From: Phallusia mammillata
Taxonomy: Eukaryota > Chordata > Ascidiacea > Phlebobranchia > Ascidiidae
Length of the DNA stretch: 64,000 bases
Direction of reading: 5' to 3'
Assembly: GCA_003260075.1 (NCBI GenBank)
Contig: QLIY01000060.1
Coordinates: forward strand, 186,001 to 250,000
This document shows, in pieces, positions 24,710-37,300 of the stretch (position 1 is its first letter; each line of letters opens with the position of its first letter). A program made the position numbers and the translations under genes. Under the pieces are notes generated by a model. It saw only the letters and a list, made by a program, of their open reading frames with translations, did no database searches and had not been told where the DNA came from.

Positions 24710-26615
24710 GAAGACAGTTGTGAAGGAAAATTGATAAATCTTATGTATTCAGAATTGATTATTTGAAATTCAAAAATATGGTGTTTAAAATCTTTCCTTC
24801 GTTAAATCTAAGCATTACACTGGCCAACACAATTTTTGGTGTCTTTAATGTTAAAACTGGTATTGACTAATTTTGGGGTGCTGATTTCAAAAATCATTAC
24901 GGTTTTCTTCAATCAGGTCAACTTTTTAAATAATTTACAAATTCAAAATTTATGACCATATTGATTCATGAAATCACGCTTTTATGTGTTTGTTAAAGTT
25001 TTGTTTCATTATACACATCAATTTCCTACAGTGCAGTCAGTTTCATGGCATGAATATGCGTTCTATGCTTATGCTCTGTCTAAAAATGATTGGTACAGGC
25101 TAACAGTAACTTTAAACTATATGTGTTTTATGGAGTGATTTTCAGACTAGTAAAGCAAGGTGGTAAAACTAGAATTAATAGTGGTTAGGCCATCTATAAG
25201 GTGTTGCATGAAATAACAAGATGTTTTATGCTACATTACTGGTGAATATCCATACAACATAACTAAAAAGAAAAAAATATCTGTATCAAATGTGTATATC
25301 TTGCACACCTCGATGTGGCTTTAGGGGTTTAGGACAAGCAATGGGCTCCACTTACCTAATGCTGATTGGAATATTGCATTAATGGACAAAAACAGTAGAA
25401 AGGGACTGAAATTATTAGAAAGAGTACATAACTAAGTTATTAAGCGGTCTGAAAAATTGGGCACAAAAATGAGTATAAAGCTACACTTTCCTTAAAACAT
25501 AGGGGATATAAATGATGAGAATTAAGCTGAAAGGTTCCAACAGGATATCAGTAAAACGAAACGTGTCAGGGAAGAGAGAATAATGTGGTCCTGGCTAACT
25601 GCTGTTGGTCAATTAAACGGGACGATATTGCTGCCACTCAGTTCCGAAAGTTACCAAAGTACATGTGTAGGCCTATACCTGATATACCTGATAACTTACA
25701 AATTTGAAACTTTTATTTTTGTTTTTTGTGTTAAATTTTGTTTGTTAGGAGTGTCCATCTGTTACATTTAAAATTAAATTCGAAATTTTGTTCTTGCAAT
25801 AACGTTAATTCCAAATAAAATACTCAAAACCAGTTTCACTATAGTATATACATATGGATTGTTTTTCAAACAAGGGTGTACCATAACAGGAAAACTAGAC
25901 GTCATACAGATAAACCGATTGCATTTTTGAAATCAGGGCACTAGAATTAGTCAAAATCAGTTAAAACATTACAGACACCAGTGAAAAAATATTTTTTTGT
26001 TGCCCAGTGTTATTAAAGGCTGACAATAGATCTGTACCACCTGAGCACCAACCAACAAGGCGAAAATATAGTGTACAATGTATAGCAATAAAGTCATACT
26101 TATAATCTTTGCAACCCTTCACATGCCAAGAGAAATAAATCACAAACATTTTAGTACCAATCAACATTGCCCAGAAAACGCCTCCGTATACGTAGTATTA
26201 CTATAGTTGGTATTAAACATCGCACAAAAATAACTGTTGTTTCTAGGTTAAATGTCTGATAAATTAAATACGGAATAAAGCCAAAAACCAGCAGCATTTG
26301 TTGCATTGTTAAATGTACACTTATGAAAATGACATAGACTACTTGTTGAGGATATGCTAACGTAACGTTTCAGGTATTGTTTGTTGAAAGAACTAAGGCC
26401 GGGTATTGTTAAATCTGTGTCAGATGCGCCAAACGAATTCATTTTGTGTTAGTGCAAATGCCGCAGCAAATATTACTCTTTTGAAAACTTTTTATTGTTT
26501 ACAAAACGACACTTTTGTATCTTAATCAAGAAACGATTTGCTACCTCCAAAGACGGACAACAGTTAACCTCAGCGTCAGGAGCAGTAGATACTTTAAACA
26601 CCAAAAACTAGCGGC

Positions 26616-26817
26616 TGTGGCACTGGGGTCCGGTTCACTTTAGGTCAAATGTCGAATAGTTTATATTAATAGTTTAATTTTTATTTGTAGACATGTAGAA
26701 ATGCCGGCGGTTAGGGCTATTCGGGTCAGGTGAAGGTTTAAAATCATAAATTACGGTAAAAACAAGCATTTTCCAAAAATTTGACTTGACATAAAGTGAA
26801 CCGGACTCCAGTGCCGC
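26616..26817. mobile_element. MITE with ~35-bp terminal inverted repeats
   Basis: The left end GGCACTGGGGTCCGGTTCAC is mirrored by GTGAACCGGACTCCAGTGCC on the right. The flanks suggest only a short or decayed target duplication (GCTGT and GCTGA), so the superfamily is not assigned. Confidence 0.75.
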
Positions 26818-27037
26818 TGACAACCGTTTGTCGTCATGGGTCATTAAACACGCAATGACTCAAAAATACTGTATTTTTTTTTAATTACCGGTAATTTTTA
26901 AGTAGCCGGTTGCTGGATCTGACCAATGTTAAACAGCCCTAATATGCCTTGTTCAATTGAGTCTTGAACAAATCAAGACCAATAGTCTTTCGTGTCTTTT
27001 GTCTTTGTTTTTCCTATACACCTGTCAATCGACTTTC

Positions 27038-27155
27038 GGGCCTAAACGGGCTTCTCAAAAGCGATTCGGATTCAGGCTGGGTTTTGGGCCTGTACTTTCG
27101 GGTTTGGGCCGGGTTAGGGCTCCAATTTCAGGCCCGTTTACAACTCTGGTGCGAA
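27038..27155 (+). repeat. interspersed GGGCC-rich repeat, copy 2
   Basis: GGGCCTAAACGGGCTTCTC through CGGGTTTGGGCC to CAACTCTG aligns with the reverse complement of 3175-3290. Confidence 0.5.
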
Positions 27156-27864
27156 CCGTTGAGTAGCCCACTGCATTAGAAAGGTTTAGCATTCAGCTTC
27201 ACACTTTGGACGGCGAAGCTTACCTCTGGATTTTGGTATATTTATGTCTGAAGCAAACATGACTGCAACGAACGATAAATGCAATGCATCAAGGCAGATT
27301 CGGCACCACCGCTGGCAAGATTTTGCTGTCTAACTTTTCGCCCTGTTAGCACAGAAGAGGTAGACTGGCTTGATTTGGTTTAACCGTATCCTTGAAGTCA
27401 CAGCCAGTATTTAAGGTTAACTGGGAACCGTTATAGCAAAGTCTGATCGCGAAGAAAAAACGGCCGGCAAATATTTTTTTTTGTGCGTGTGCACTGCGGT
27501 TTACTGCCACTTAGCGGATACTTACATGAAAGGCCGTTCAAACTTCCAGTAAAAGCATTGTACCCGTTAAAAATTATTCCATGTTACAATCCAAAATGTA
27601 TTCGCGGTTATTTCTCGTTTAGCTATAGGTTTGGTTCTAGATGTTAATAGTTATTTATGTGACCAAATAAAACAGCGAACAAGTTTGGTCCTGATGGGCA
27701 CCCTTCGTGTGAGTTACAATTTTTTGTGCTTATTATAGCAAATTTGAAGCGATTTACTTAACTTCGTCGTGAACAGTATACACACGCTTTTGGAAGATGA
27801 GATAAATCTCATTTACAAAGCGGTTTTTGAATGCAAATAGACGACCCAAGTCGTAAATGCAGAA

Positions 27865-27997
27865 ACACATAGCGTGATGTGTTACCGGTCGTTGGTGCGG
27901 CCGCACAACTAGGGAAGATGATTTGTCACAGCGGAGCAAACCGTTCGTTCGTAACCGGAAAGCAAATTAGGCCGAAGAAATAATAGAACATACCCAG
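27865..27997 (+). promoter_or_regulatory. gene B promoter block and non-coding 5' exon
   Basis: GCGTGATGTGTTACCGGTCG followed by GGAAGATGATTTGTC (27913-27927) and GCGGAGC parallels the blocks of A and C. A strong donor CAG|GTGAGT at 27997/27998 closes the likely 5' exon; a plausible acceptor before the ATG is ACCAG at 28274-28278. Confidence 0.65.
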
Positions 27998-28294
27998 GTG
28001 AGTCAAAACAATTAGCGAGTTTTTAATTGCTGTTAACAGTGGTTATAGGTAGCTGCTCGTTGAATGCGGACAGAAACAAGATGTCTTTTTCGATATAATG
28101 TTGTTTTTCTAATAGGCGTTTTGACTTGTGACACTTTATACGCGGAATGTGCAAGATGTAATTTTACATAAATATTCTAAAATTTGGACTGCGAACTTAT
28201 AATTAACGCAACGTTTTGTTTTAAAGAAAATTGCCGTGTATAATAGAGAAATTTGGTGTTTCAAGACTGTGTGACCAGGGGTAACCTGTTCAAG

Positions 28295-28352
28295 ATGATT
28301 TGCCTTCGCGGGACTTTCCTGCTGCTTATGCTTTTGGCGGGGAAATCCAAGG
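28295..28352 (+). CDS. gene B exon 1, signal peptide
   Basis: MICLRGTFLLLMLLAGKSK, a classic signal sequence, ending in phase 1 at G|GTAAGT. This ATG is chosen because genes A and C start at the same place. Confidence 0.88.
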
Positions 28353-31300
28353 GTAAGTTGCTGTTTCTCAAAAAAATTATTTCTTCCAAACGTTTTTGAT
28401 CCCAGCTTTAGTCCTACTAAAAATATTTATGTGTGCGTACTTAGTACTAGTAAAACAGTTACAAAGATCTACAACTGTTAAAGAATAAAAAGATCAACTC
28501 TTTAGCTCACAAATAGGCTAAGTGTATATGTCCGGAAATTAAATGACCAAATTATGTATCCGCTATAATTAATGTATTATTTGGTTAGCCAATACGTCAT
28601 ACTCTTATGTACTCGTGTGTTTGCTTTATTTAGCCAATACGTCATGTGTCTATACTGGCACTACAACCACAACCAGAAGGAATCAGCTCACATCGGCATC
28701 GGACTGCTTGTTTTTCACAGTGACAGTAACAGATGCCACACCGGGACGAAAAATTGCAGTCGGAATAGATTCTGGGAGCCTTGGACCCAATGGGATCTGC
28801 AGAGTAAAATATTTTTTTATTCAAGTTATTTTGTAATATTGCTATATTTCCTACACAGGGGTATCGTATAGGGTTGCCATATTTTATGATATACAATCCC
28901 TGACAAAATGTATCTCAGTTGCGTTAACAAAAACATTACAGTTGTGCGCGAACAATTGCATTTTTGTTAGTTGTCATGCAATAAAGCCTATCGTTTAGCA
29001 ATGGAGACGGTCGATTCTCACTTTCGGCGACACGAAAAAAGGTCGATACTATGATCCTTGCCAATTAACTTCTGCGTATAGGCTTCTGTTTAGTTAAGTT
29101 TGTTAGGCTAAGCTCACTACTCTTACTATCCTTGAAACAACAAGCACATATATCAGGGGTCGCCAACCTTTACCACTCTAAAAACCGTTCGGACCAATTT
29201 CACATAGAAAAAAAAAAACATTGGGAGTCACAAGGACCTTTTTAAATTTGAAATAAATTGCCACTGTGAAAACGTTTTTCTGTCCCACGACATTCGACTT
29301 TATGTTGTTAGTTAGTTCTTGCATATTAGATACACAGTTAAAGCAAATGAAACTTCCCCCTTTCCCGCGTAGCATCGAATGCTGTGTTTTCTTGAGACGC
29401 GGATTTTTATTTGTGACACACACTGCAAAACGAAACAGTTAGCTTGTGCGTTAACATGCGCGCCGCCAGTTTACCTCTTTAGCTTCAAGGTAGAGACGCG
29501 ATTGTAGTCAACTACTAGAAACTTTTTCCGTTGGCACATTAACTTCATAGCATATATTTTGTTCTCTTAAATTCCTGACTTTTAAGTACTTTTTAACATT
29601 TCTCCCTGACGCAGATTTAAACACTAAATTCCCTGACTTGTCAGGGAAAATCCTGACGTATGGCAACCCTATAGTATAGTAGCCTGTAGGCTACATGAAC
29701 ACTTTTTATGTACCTAATTTTTGCCTCCCAAAATAACCTGATAGCTTTATTGCTTTTTACTTACGAAATAAGTTAGTGCATTGATTCGTATGTACAATTA
29801 TAGCTGTTTGGAAAAGATTTTAAATTTGCCTAAACTTATCCAACAGAATCGGTGATTTCTTTACCTGTTGAGCCCTTTTTATGTTTTTCGTTAAGTTAAG
29901 CCGACTGTTGTTTATTTAAGTTCTTCTCTGCCCATTATCACCGTTGTGTTTATTATAGGCCTACCTGATTAGGTTCAGCAACGTGCTTCTCAAATCTCAA
30001 GCCACGAGCAGTTATTTATGGAATGTAGGCTACAGATGGGCGATCGAGCTGTTTGACACTCGTATAGCCTACGCTTCTGTTTAAGGCCTATACTTTTTTA
30101 TTGTCGTTAATAGGAACAAAAGGCCTACCTCATAAATGTCCACCAGGAAAAAAAAACGAGCCCAAATTTTTTGGCGTTTGGAAACCTTATAAAGTTTGGG
30201 AACAGGATATAGGTAAAGTTTGGGAACAGGAATCTATTTAATGCACATGCGCGCAAACACAGAAGTTTGTCCCCGAGACCCCCTTGAATGCCGAATAGTG
30301 CACCTGATTCGTCAGGAAGTCCCCGATTAAAATCGCCCATCGGTGACTTGCTGATGTGCGCACGGCCACAGGTGCTTCTGCAAAAGCGCCCTGATTGTGC
30401 CACAAGCGAGCTGCATCATTTGTCAAAACAAGCTGTGATTGTACAACGGGAATCTAAATAGGGTACGTTTGCATTGTCCCATTCAAAAAGACAATGTGTA
30501 AAACATACACGTAAATAAACTATAATTTGCATGTAAACTTACTATGAGTGGAATGACCAGTGACATTTTATAATAAAAAAAACAGTTCAGAAAAAAAGTT
30601 ATATTTTTCCGTTAGGGGGTTTCCCACCATGCCGCCAATTTAAAATTCTGCAGCACGAGAAATGAAAGTCAAATGTAACCTTACAAAAATGTTTACACAA
30701 ACACCAGAGATTGTGAAACAACCTATGTAGCAGTTGTAGCAACCTATTTAAAAACTAACGCTTGGACAACACTAATAATGTTCTATGTTCAGTTCAAAGT
30801 TAAACGTACTGTCAGGAGACGGACATTAGTTAGTTTAGTTTCACAACTTTTTTGCTCATGCTACAAAAAACTGTACAAAAGACTTATCTGGTCACGAAAC
30901 TGCCTTTTAGGAACTTTTTAATGTGGTTGAAATTCCTCTTGATAATGAAAATTAGACAGTTCGTAAGTTATTGCAAAATTAGTGCCGTAAATGTGTATAA
31001 GAGTACAACTATTGTAGTAATCAATGTTTTTTTGTAGTTGTGTATGAGCTGCACAATTGTGCATTGCCTTAAAACAAATATTCAAGTGGTAATTGCACAA
31101 AATGACTTAACCCTTAACATACTCCTTAACTCTAATTTGGCCTGTCACGTTGCTAGCTTTGTACCACTCTGATCTATATTTAGAATAAAGTAATGAATAT
31201 CGTAAAGTAATGAATATAGTAGTAATTGCACAAAATGACTTAACCCTTAACATACTCCTTTAACTCTAATTTCACCCTTCATGCTGCTAGATTTGTACCA

Positions 31301-34300
31301 CTCTGATCTATATTTAGAGTAAACTAATGAATATGGTAGAGCTACTAACACCATAACGAGAATCTACCCCCAAATTTGATCGGTTATATCTCCAAAAATG
31401 CTCACGGTTAGGGCTATTAGAGTCGGGGTAAGGTATTAGCACTTAAAATTCAATAAAACTAACCCAAAAAGTTAGTTACTAATGTAAAAATTTTATGTAA
31501 ATATTTCCCAATCCAACCCATTTATAGCCGCTAAATAAAAATTCAGCTCTTTACACCCCATTGTGAAAGTGAAGTTCTGAATCTCGTTATGGTGTTAGTA
31601 GCTCCACCAATGAATATCGCTTCAGTAAGTTGATTTTTTTATTAAACCATGTAACTTGTTGTAAACACAGCTGCTCACGAGTTGTTTGTAACACCTGACA
31701 GACTTGCAAATACCAAACTATGTGTTGTTAAGGACAATTATAATGATGTTTGATCTAATTTGAGATCCAGACTCCTGGTCTTTGTACACTTACATACATG
31801 GGTTTTGATTATTGTTTTCTGTATGGGCTCTTCAGTCCACTTTTTTTACCAAACGGTTTATCGACACTCGTTTAGACCGCATAGGCTATTTTCCAGGCCA
31901 AGGACAGTGGTGTTCAAACTTTTTGAATTACAGAATGGTTGTTTTGCCTGTTCTCACATAGAGTTGTAGGACTTACGGTCCAAGCTAAATAATATTCCTC
32001 ACTACATTTCCACCTTTACTACAACATTCAGGATTTATTTAACCTAGAAACTCGCTTGTTTACAAATATCAATGATAAAGAGCAGCTTGTGACATCACAG
32101 ATTAGCTTAAGACATTCGATTATGCGCAAACAATTGTTCTGTATAACAAGTAAGATTGTAGAACCTCAAGCTCTTGGTATTCCTACAGAAATAGCTTTGT
32201 GTACCACTATGGGATCATTTGGCTCTAGTTGAAAACCGCTACCCTGGAACTAATCAAATAGTAATGTAAAATAAAGGAAAAAAATGTGTTTCTGTCTGTT
32301 TTTCAGAAGCTAGTCTGTAATATCAACATCCTAAAAATGTATTTTGACTCGCAGGCCACACATAGTGCCCTAAAAGGCCACATGTGGCCTTTAGGCCGCA
32401 GGTTCCCCACCCCTGCTTTAGTATATAAGTTTATCAGTTTTTCTGAAATGTAAAATGTTACTCTTTTATTTCACATAGGTTTATTCAGATGAATCTGCAA
32501 CAAATTTTATTGACACCTTTGTAGCTAATGGTTTAAACAATGGAATTATTTCTCAACCAAATGATGCTGTGGTTGCGAACTTACATTTGATCTGTTATCA
32601 GGATGTCCCACAAGCGGTTACTTTTTCATTTTTTGCAGGTGCTGTGCCTAGTGGGACTATTTATGACAGGGATCGACAAGGATTCTGTCTTTTTACCACA
32701 TCCTAAGATTAGAATTTTAATCGGCAAAATAGTTCTAATGTTTGACAATTTAAATTGATAAATTGAAAGTCTGATTAAAAAACTTGAAAATGAATACTTG
32801 TAAAACGGTGGAATTGTTTATAATAACCACAAACACAAAGTAACTCAGGTAAACTTAAACCGTAAAAATGTTTTTTCCCAAGTTATTCTGTACATCTTTT
32901 CACATTTTCCTAATGTCAAAACATTGTTTGTTGCATTACAGTGGACACTGTTGCCATCGTTGAAAATATTGAAAACCTACAGTTTTCTCCGGAAGGTAGT
33001 GTTACTCTCTATGAACCAAACACGCTCTACCAATGGAAACTGATTACTATTGCTAATGATGCAGCAGCTTTTTTCTCTGCAGAACACAATACACATGCAA
33101 ATGATCTCTTACTGGTAAAAAAATACTGCATGTAATTTCTATTTTTGTTTTCAAGCAACATAATTAGCATTTTAGTCACTAGCGGGGGGGGGGGGAACAC
33201 AATACACATGCAAATGATCTCTTACTGGTAAAAAATACTGCATGTAGTTTCTATTTTTGTTTTCAAGCAACATAATTAGCATTTTAGTCACTAGCCTTTC
33301 CACATGCAAATAATTTCTTACTGGTTAAAAAATACTGCATGTAGTTTCTATTTTTGTTTTGTGACATTGCGATTAGCATTTTATTCACTGGCCTTTCCAC
33401 ATTTGTTTTTGTTTACATAAGCAGAGAGTAACATACTTAGGAACACTATACATAAACTTAAAAAGTAATTTAATCATGAACATTACTGCCAAAGAACTGG
33501 TGTAAAAATAATACATGACCTGCACTGATAATGACAACAGAGATTGTTGAAACGTATGCATGATGTAGGGGGGGGGGGCATAAATTTGTCATCTGGTAAT
33601 ATGTAAACGTTAGTTTTGCACTCTTCTGCTAGATCAGTGGTTCTTAACCGGTGGGAAATTTCCCATTAGTGGGAAATTTAATGGTTTTAAAGGGAAATTA
33701 TGTGAATCAGAAGTCACCAAACTCGGGCCTGTGGGTTGAAATTAACAATATTTTCCGCAACAACGTGTAAGATTAACTACATCTAGTTTTGCAAGGCGCA
33801 TCAAAATCCAAACATCGTTTGTTACGTCACAGACATTACTAAAAGTATCAATGACTTTGTTATNNNNNNNNTACTTGTAAAACGGTGGAATTGTTTATAA
33901 TAACCACAAACACAAAGTAACTCAGGTAAACTTAAACCGTAAAAATGTTTTTTCCCAAGTTATTCTGTACATCTTTTCACATTTTCCTAATGTCAAAACA
34001 TTGTTTGTTGCATTACAGTGGACACTGTTGCCATCGTTGAAAATATTGAAAACCTACAGTTTTCTCCGGAAGGTAGTGTTACTCTCTATGAACCAAACAC
34101 GCTCTACCAATGGAAACTGATTACTATTGCTAATGATGCAGCAGCTTTTTTCTCTGCGGAACACAATACACATGCAAATGATCTCTTACTGGTAAAAAAT
34201 ACTGCATGTAGTTTCTATTTTTGTTTTCAAGCAACATAATTAGCATTTTAGTCACTAGCCTTTCCACATGCAAATAATTTCTTACTGGTTAAAAAAATAC

Positions 34301-37300
34301 TGCATGTAGTTTCTATTTTTGTTTTGTGACATTGCGATTAGCATTTTATTCACTGGCCTTTCCACATTTGTTTTTGTTTACATAAGCAGAGAGTAACATA
34401 CTTAGGAACACTATACATAAACTTAAAAAGTAATTTAATCATGAACATTACTGCCAAAGAACTGGTGTAAAAATAATACATGACCTGCACTGATAATGAC
34501 TACAGAGATTGTTGAAACGTATGCATGATGTATTCTTTATACACCAGTTCTTTGGCAGTAATGTTCATGATCATCATGATCAGAGACACCAACTTGGTAA
34601 TGGCTGAAGTCAATTTAGGACTTGCTACTCAGTAACATTATCTAATTATGTGAAAGGACAACATTATTAAGAAACAATTTTCTAATATTTAAGTTGACTC
34701 TAATCCTTGTGAACCAAGCTTTACAACGTTTTAAGTTCAAACAAAAACTAGTGGCAATCAAAATAAGTTAACAAACAAGATTTTATTTAAAATTTAACTT
34801 ATTTTAATAAGTAGATTGGATTTTTTTTAACAGGGATACAGTGATGATGAACAGAATCCAATAGAATTGCAAAGTGGTCCAAACAGTGTAATTTTTAAAG
34901 GTGTATCAGTAAATGTTCAACTCCTGACATCAGACTCAGCAAACTCAGTAGATAACCACTTTAACTTTTCAGCAGGTATTGTCTTGTATTCAAATAATAG
35001 TAATTTTCTAAAAAAATTTGGCATTCTTGGTGCAGATGATTCTAATTATCGTGATGACCTATTTGGATTGGTTTTTATGATTAAGCAGATAATGCTGTTA
35101 ATTTGATAGTTTTCTTTACACATGTCTTCATGTGGAATTTATGATAATTTATCATATTATTTGATAAAACAAATTTTGCACCTGTTTTTGAAATTTCTAA
35201 CTAGCACTTATCAATGAATTTCCAAAATAGATATTTAAAAACAAATATTTAGGTAAAAAGTTTACAAAAAATATTAAAATTTGATCTGCATAGTCAGTAT
35301 TTGGTGAATACATCACAAACAAGTAATAGCTCTGAAAACAGGTTTCTAAACAACTTTTTGCAACAGTCGGTATTTTACATTTTCTAGGCTTACTTTGTCT
35401 AAGCAAAAAGAGTACTTTGGGAGACTGGCACCTGTTTTATAATCCCTCATGTCCTTCCCATCAATGCATGATTGCTTTGGATTCTGTAACAGCATATGTT
35501 GTTACTTTTGCTTTTTTTGATGTTCCTGACTTTAAATGTGATGTATGTTCTGCATTCATAGATACAACTTTTATATTTAAGTATACCAAATAGTGTATTT
35601 GTATAAAAAAGATCTATCTACTGTTGTTCCAAGACAACTAGGTTGCGTCCACTAAACTCCAAAATAATAGGTTTGCTATATAGTAGGTTTACTATACTTC
35701 ATGGATAGCCAATTGAAAAAATGTTTTTTAGTTTAAAATTATGTTTTTGCCACAGCTGATACCAAATTTCAGATATACCAAGGGAACACCACAGACAATT
35801 TTCTTGGTACTTTGGGGGGGGGGCTTCATGGATAGCCGATTTAAAAAATGTTTTTTAGTTTAAAATTATGTTTTTGCCACAGCTGATACTATATTTCAGA
35901 TATACCAAGGGAACACCACAGACAATTTTCTTGGTACTTTGGACTCTTCCAGCACTTATATTGTTACTGGAACTTCAACTCACATTTTGGCACATTGTTC
36001 AACACCTGATGTCTTTAACCGTTTTGTGATAATATTCGATGCATGTAAGAGTTGATTAATTAAGGTTGCTATAATTTAGTTTTTAGTCTCACGAGAACTC
36101 CATACTGCCTCTCGGACTTTTGTGCTCTTTATATAAGACTTCATCCTAAATATTTCAAAAAATCAACTGTATATACAACTGCAATTATTTTTTCTGATCA
36201 ATTTAAATTAACTTTCTTACAACTGTCAGCAAATCTTATATCATAACCAAAGTACTGTTCGTATCATAAGTGCTAGAGCCCAACAAAATGTGCGCGCATT
36301 TTGACATAGTTCACACTGTGCACATTGTGTAAAAACACTGTCTCCCAACATGGACGTGTTTACTCTTCCTAAAATCAAATTGGATTTATACAATATTTTA
36401 GTTGTTTAATAGTCATTTTTTTTATCGTAAAGCTGTTTACAAAAGTGGTTTGTGAACTGTGAAAGGTCAGGAACCGCTGTTTGAGCCCATACCTACTAAA
36501 CAAAAACAACTTTTGATACTGCGGTTTTGATTTTGTAGATGACCCCATCCCATGTGGTGGTAACATCACACTGGAACAGAATGGGGGGGGGGGTTTTTAT
36601 CGTAAAGCTGTTTACAAAAGTGGTTTGGGAACTGTGAAAGGTCAGGAACCACTGTTTGAGCCCATACCTACTAAACAAAACTTTTTCACAACTTTTGATA
36701 CTGTGGTTTTGATTTTATAGATGACCCCATCCCATGTGGTGGTAACATCACACTGGAACAGAATGCTGACCTTGCTCTGAACTTTCCAACAAAAAATGAT
36801 GGCTATTTGGCACCAGCCGTGTGTGAGTGGCAAATTCGAACCCCCTTCTACTTAAATGCTGGTCAACTGTTGCTTTCAAACATGTACTTTGAAGGAGGTA
36901 GTTTTTTACAGGTAGGCTGGTATGTTCTTAACAAAACTTAAAATAAATGTGTAAAGGGCAAAACATTTTTTGTTTGCTGTAAATGCCTCGCTGGCATTAG
37001 GATGATTTAAGTAAAAGAAAGTAAAATAGCTTGTGTTGGGCCGAATGCCTTATCTGTAATAATGGGGGGGGGGATGCTCTGAACTTTCCAACAAAAAATG
37101 ATGGCTATTTGGCACCAGCCTTGTGTGAGTGGCAAATTCGAACACCCTTCTACTTAAATGCTGGTCAACTGTTGCTTTCAAACATGTACTTTGAAGGAGG
37201 TAGTTTTTTACAGGTAGGCTGATATGTTCTTAACAAAACTTAAAATAAATGTGTGAAGGGAAAAACATTTTTTGTTTGCTGTAAATGCCTTGTTGGCATT

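Larger units (their letters stand above)
24710..27860. other. intergenic region between genes A and B
   Basis: No coding exon recognised. Holds the inverted-repeat element at 26616-26817 and the GGGCC-rich repeat at 27038-27150. Hexamers usable as polyadenylation signals for gene A occur after 24709, but none is decisive. Confidence 0.45.

Noticed and set aside
33872..34515. Treating the second exon 4 as an extra coding exon
   Set aside because: It is nearly identical including introns and abuts an N gap; splicing exon 4 twice would need phase 1 entry after a phase 0 exit, breaking the frame.
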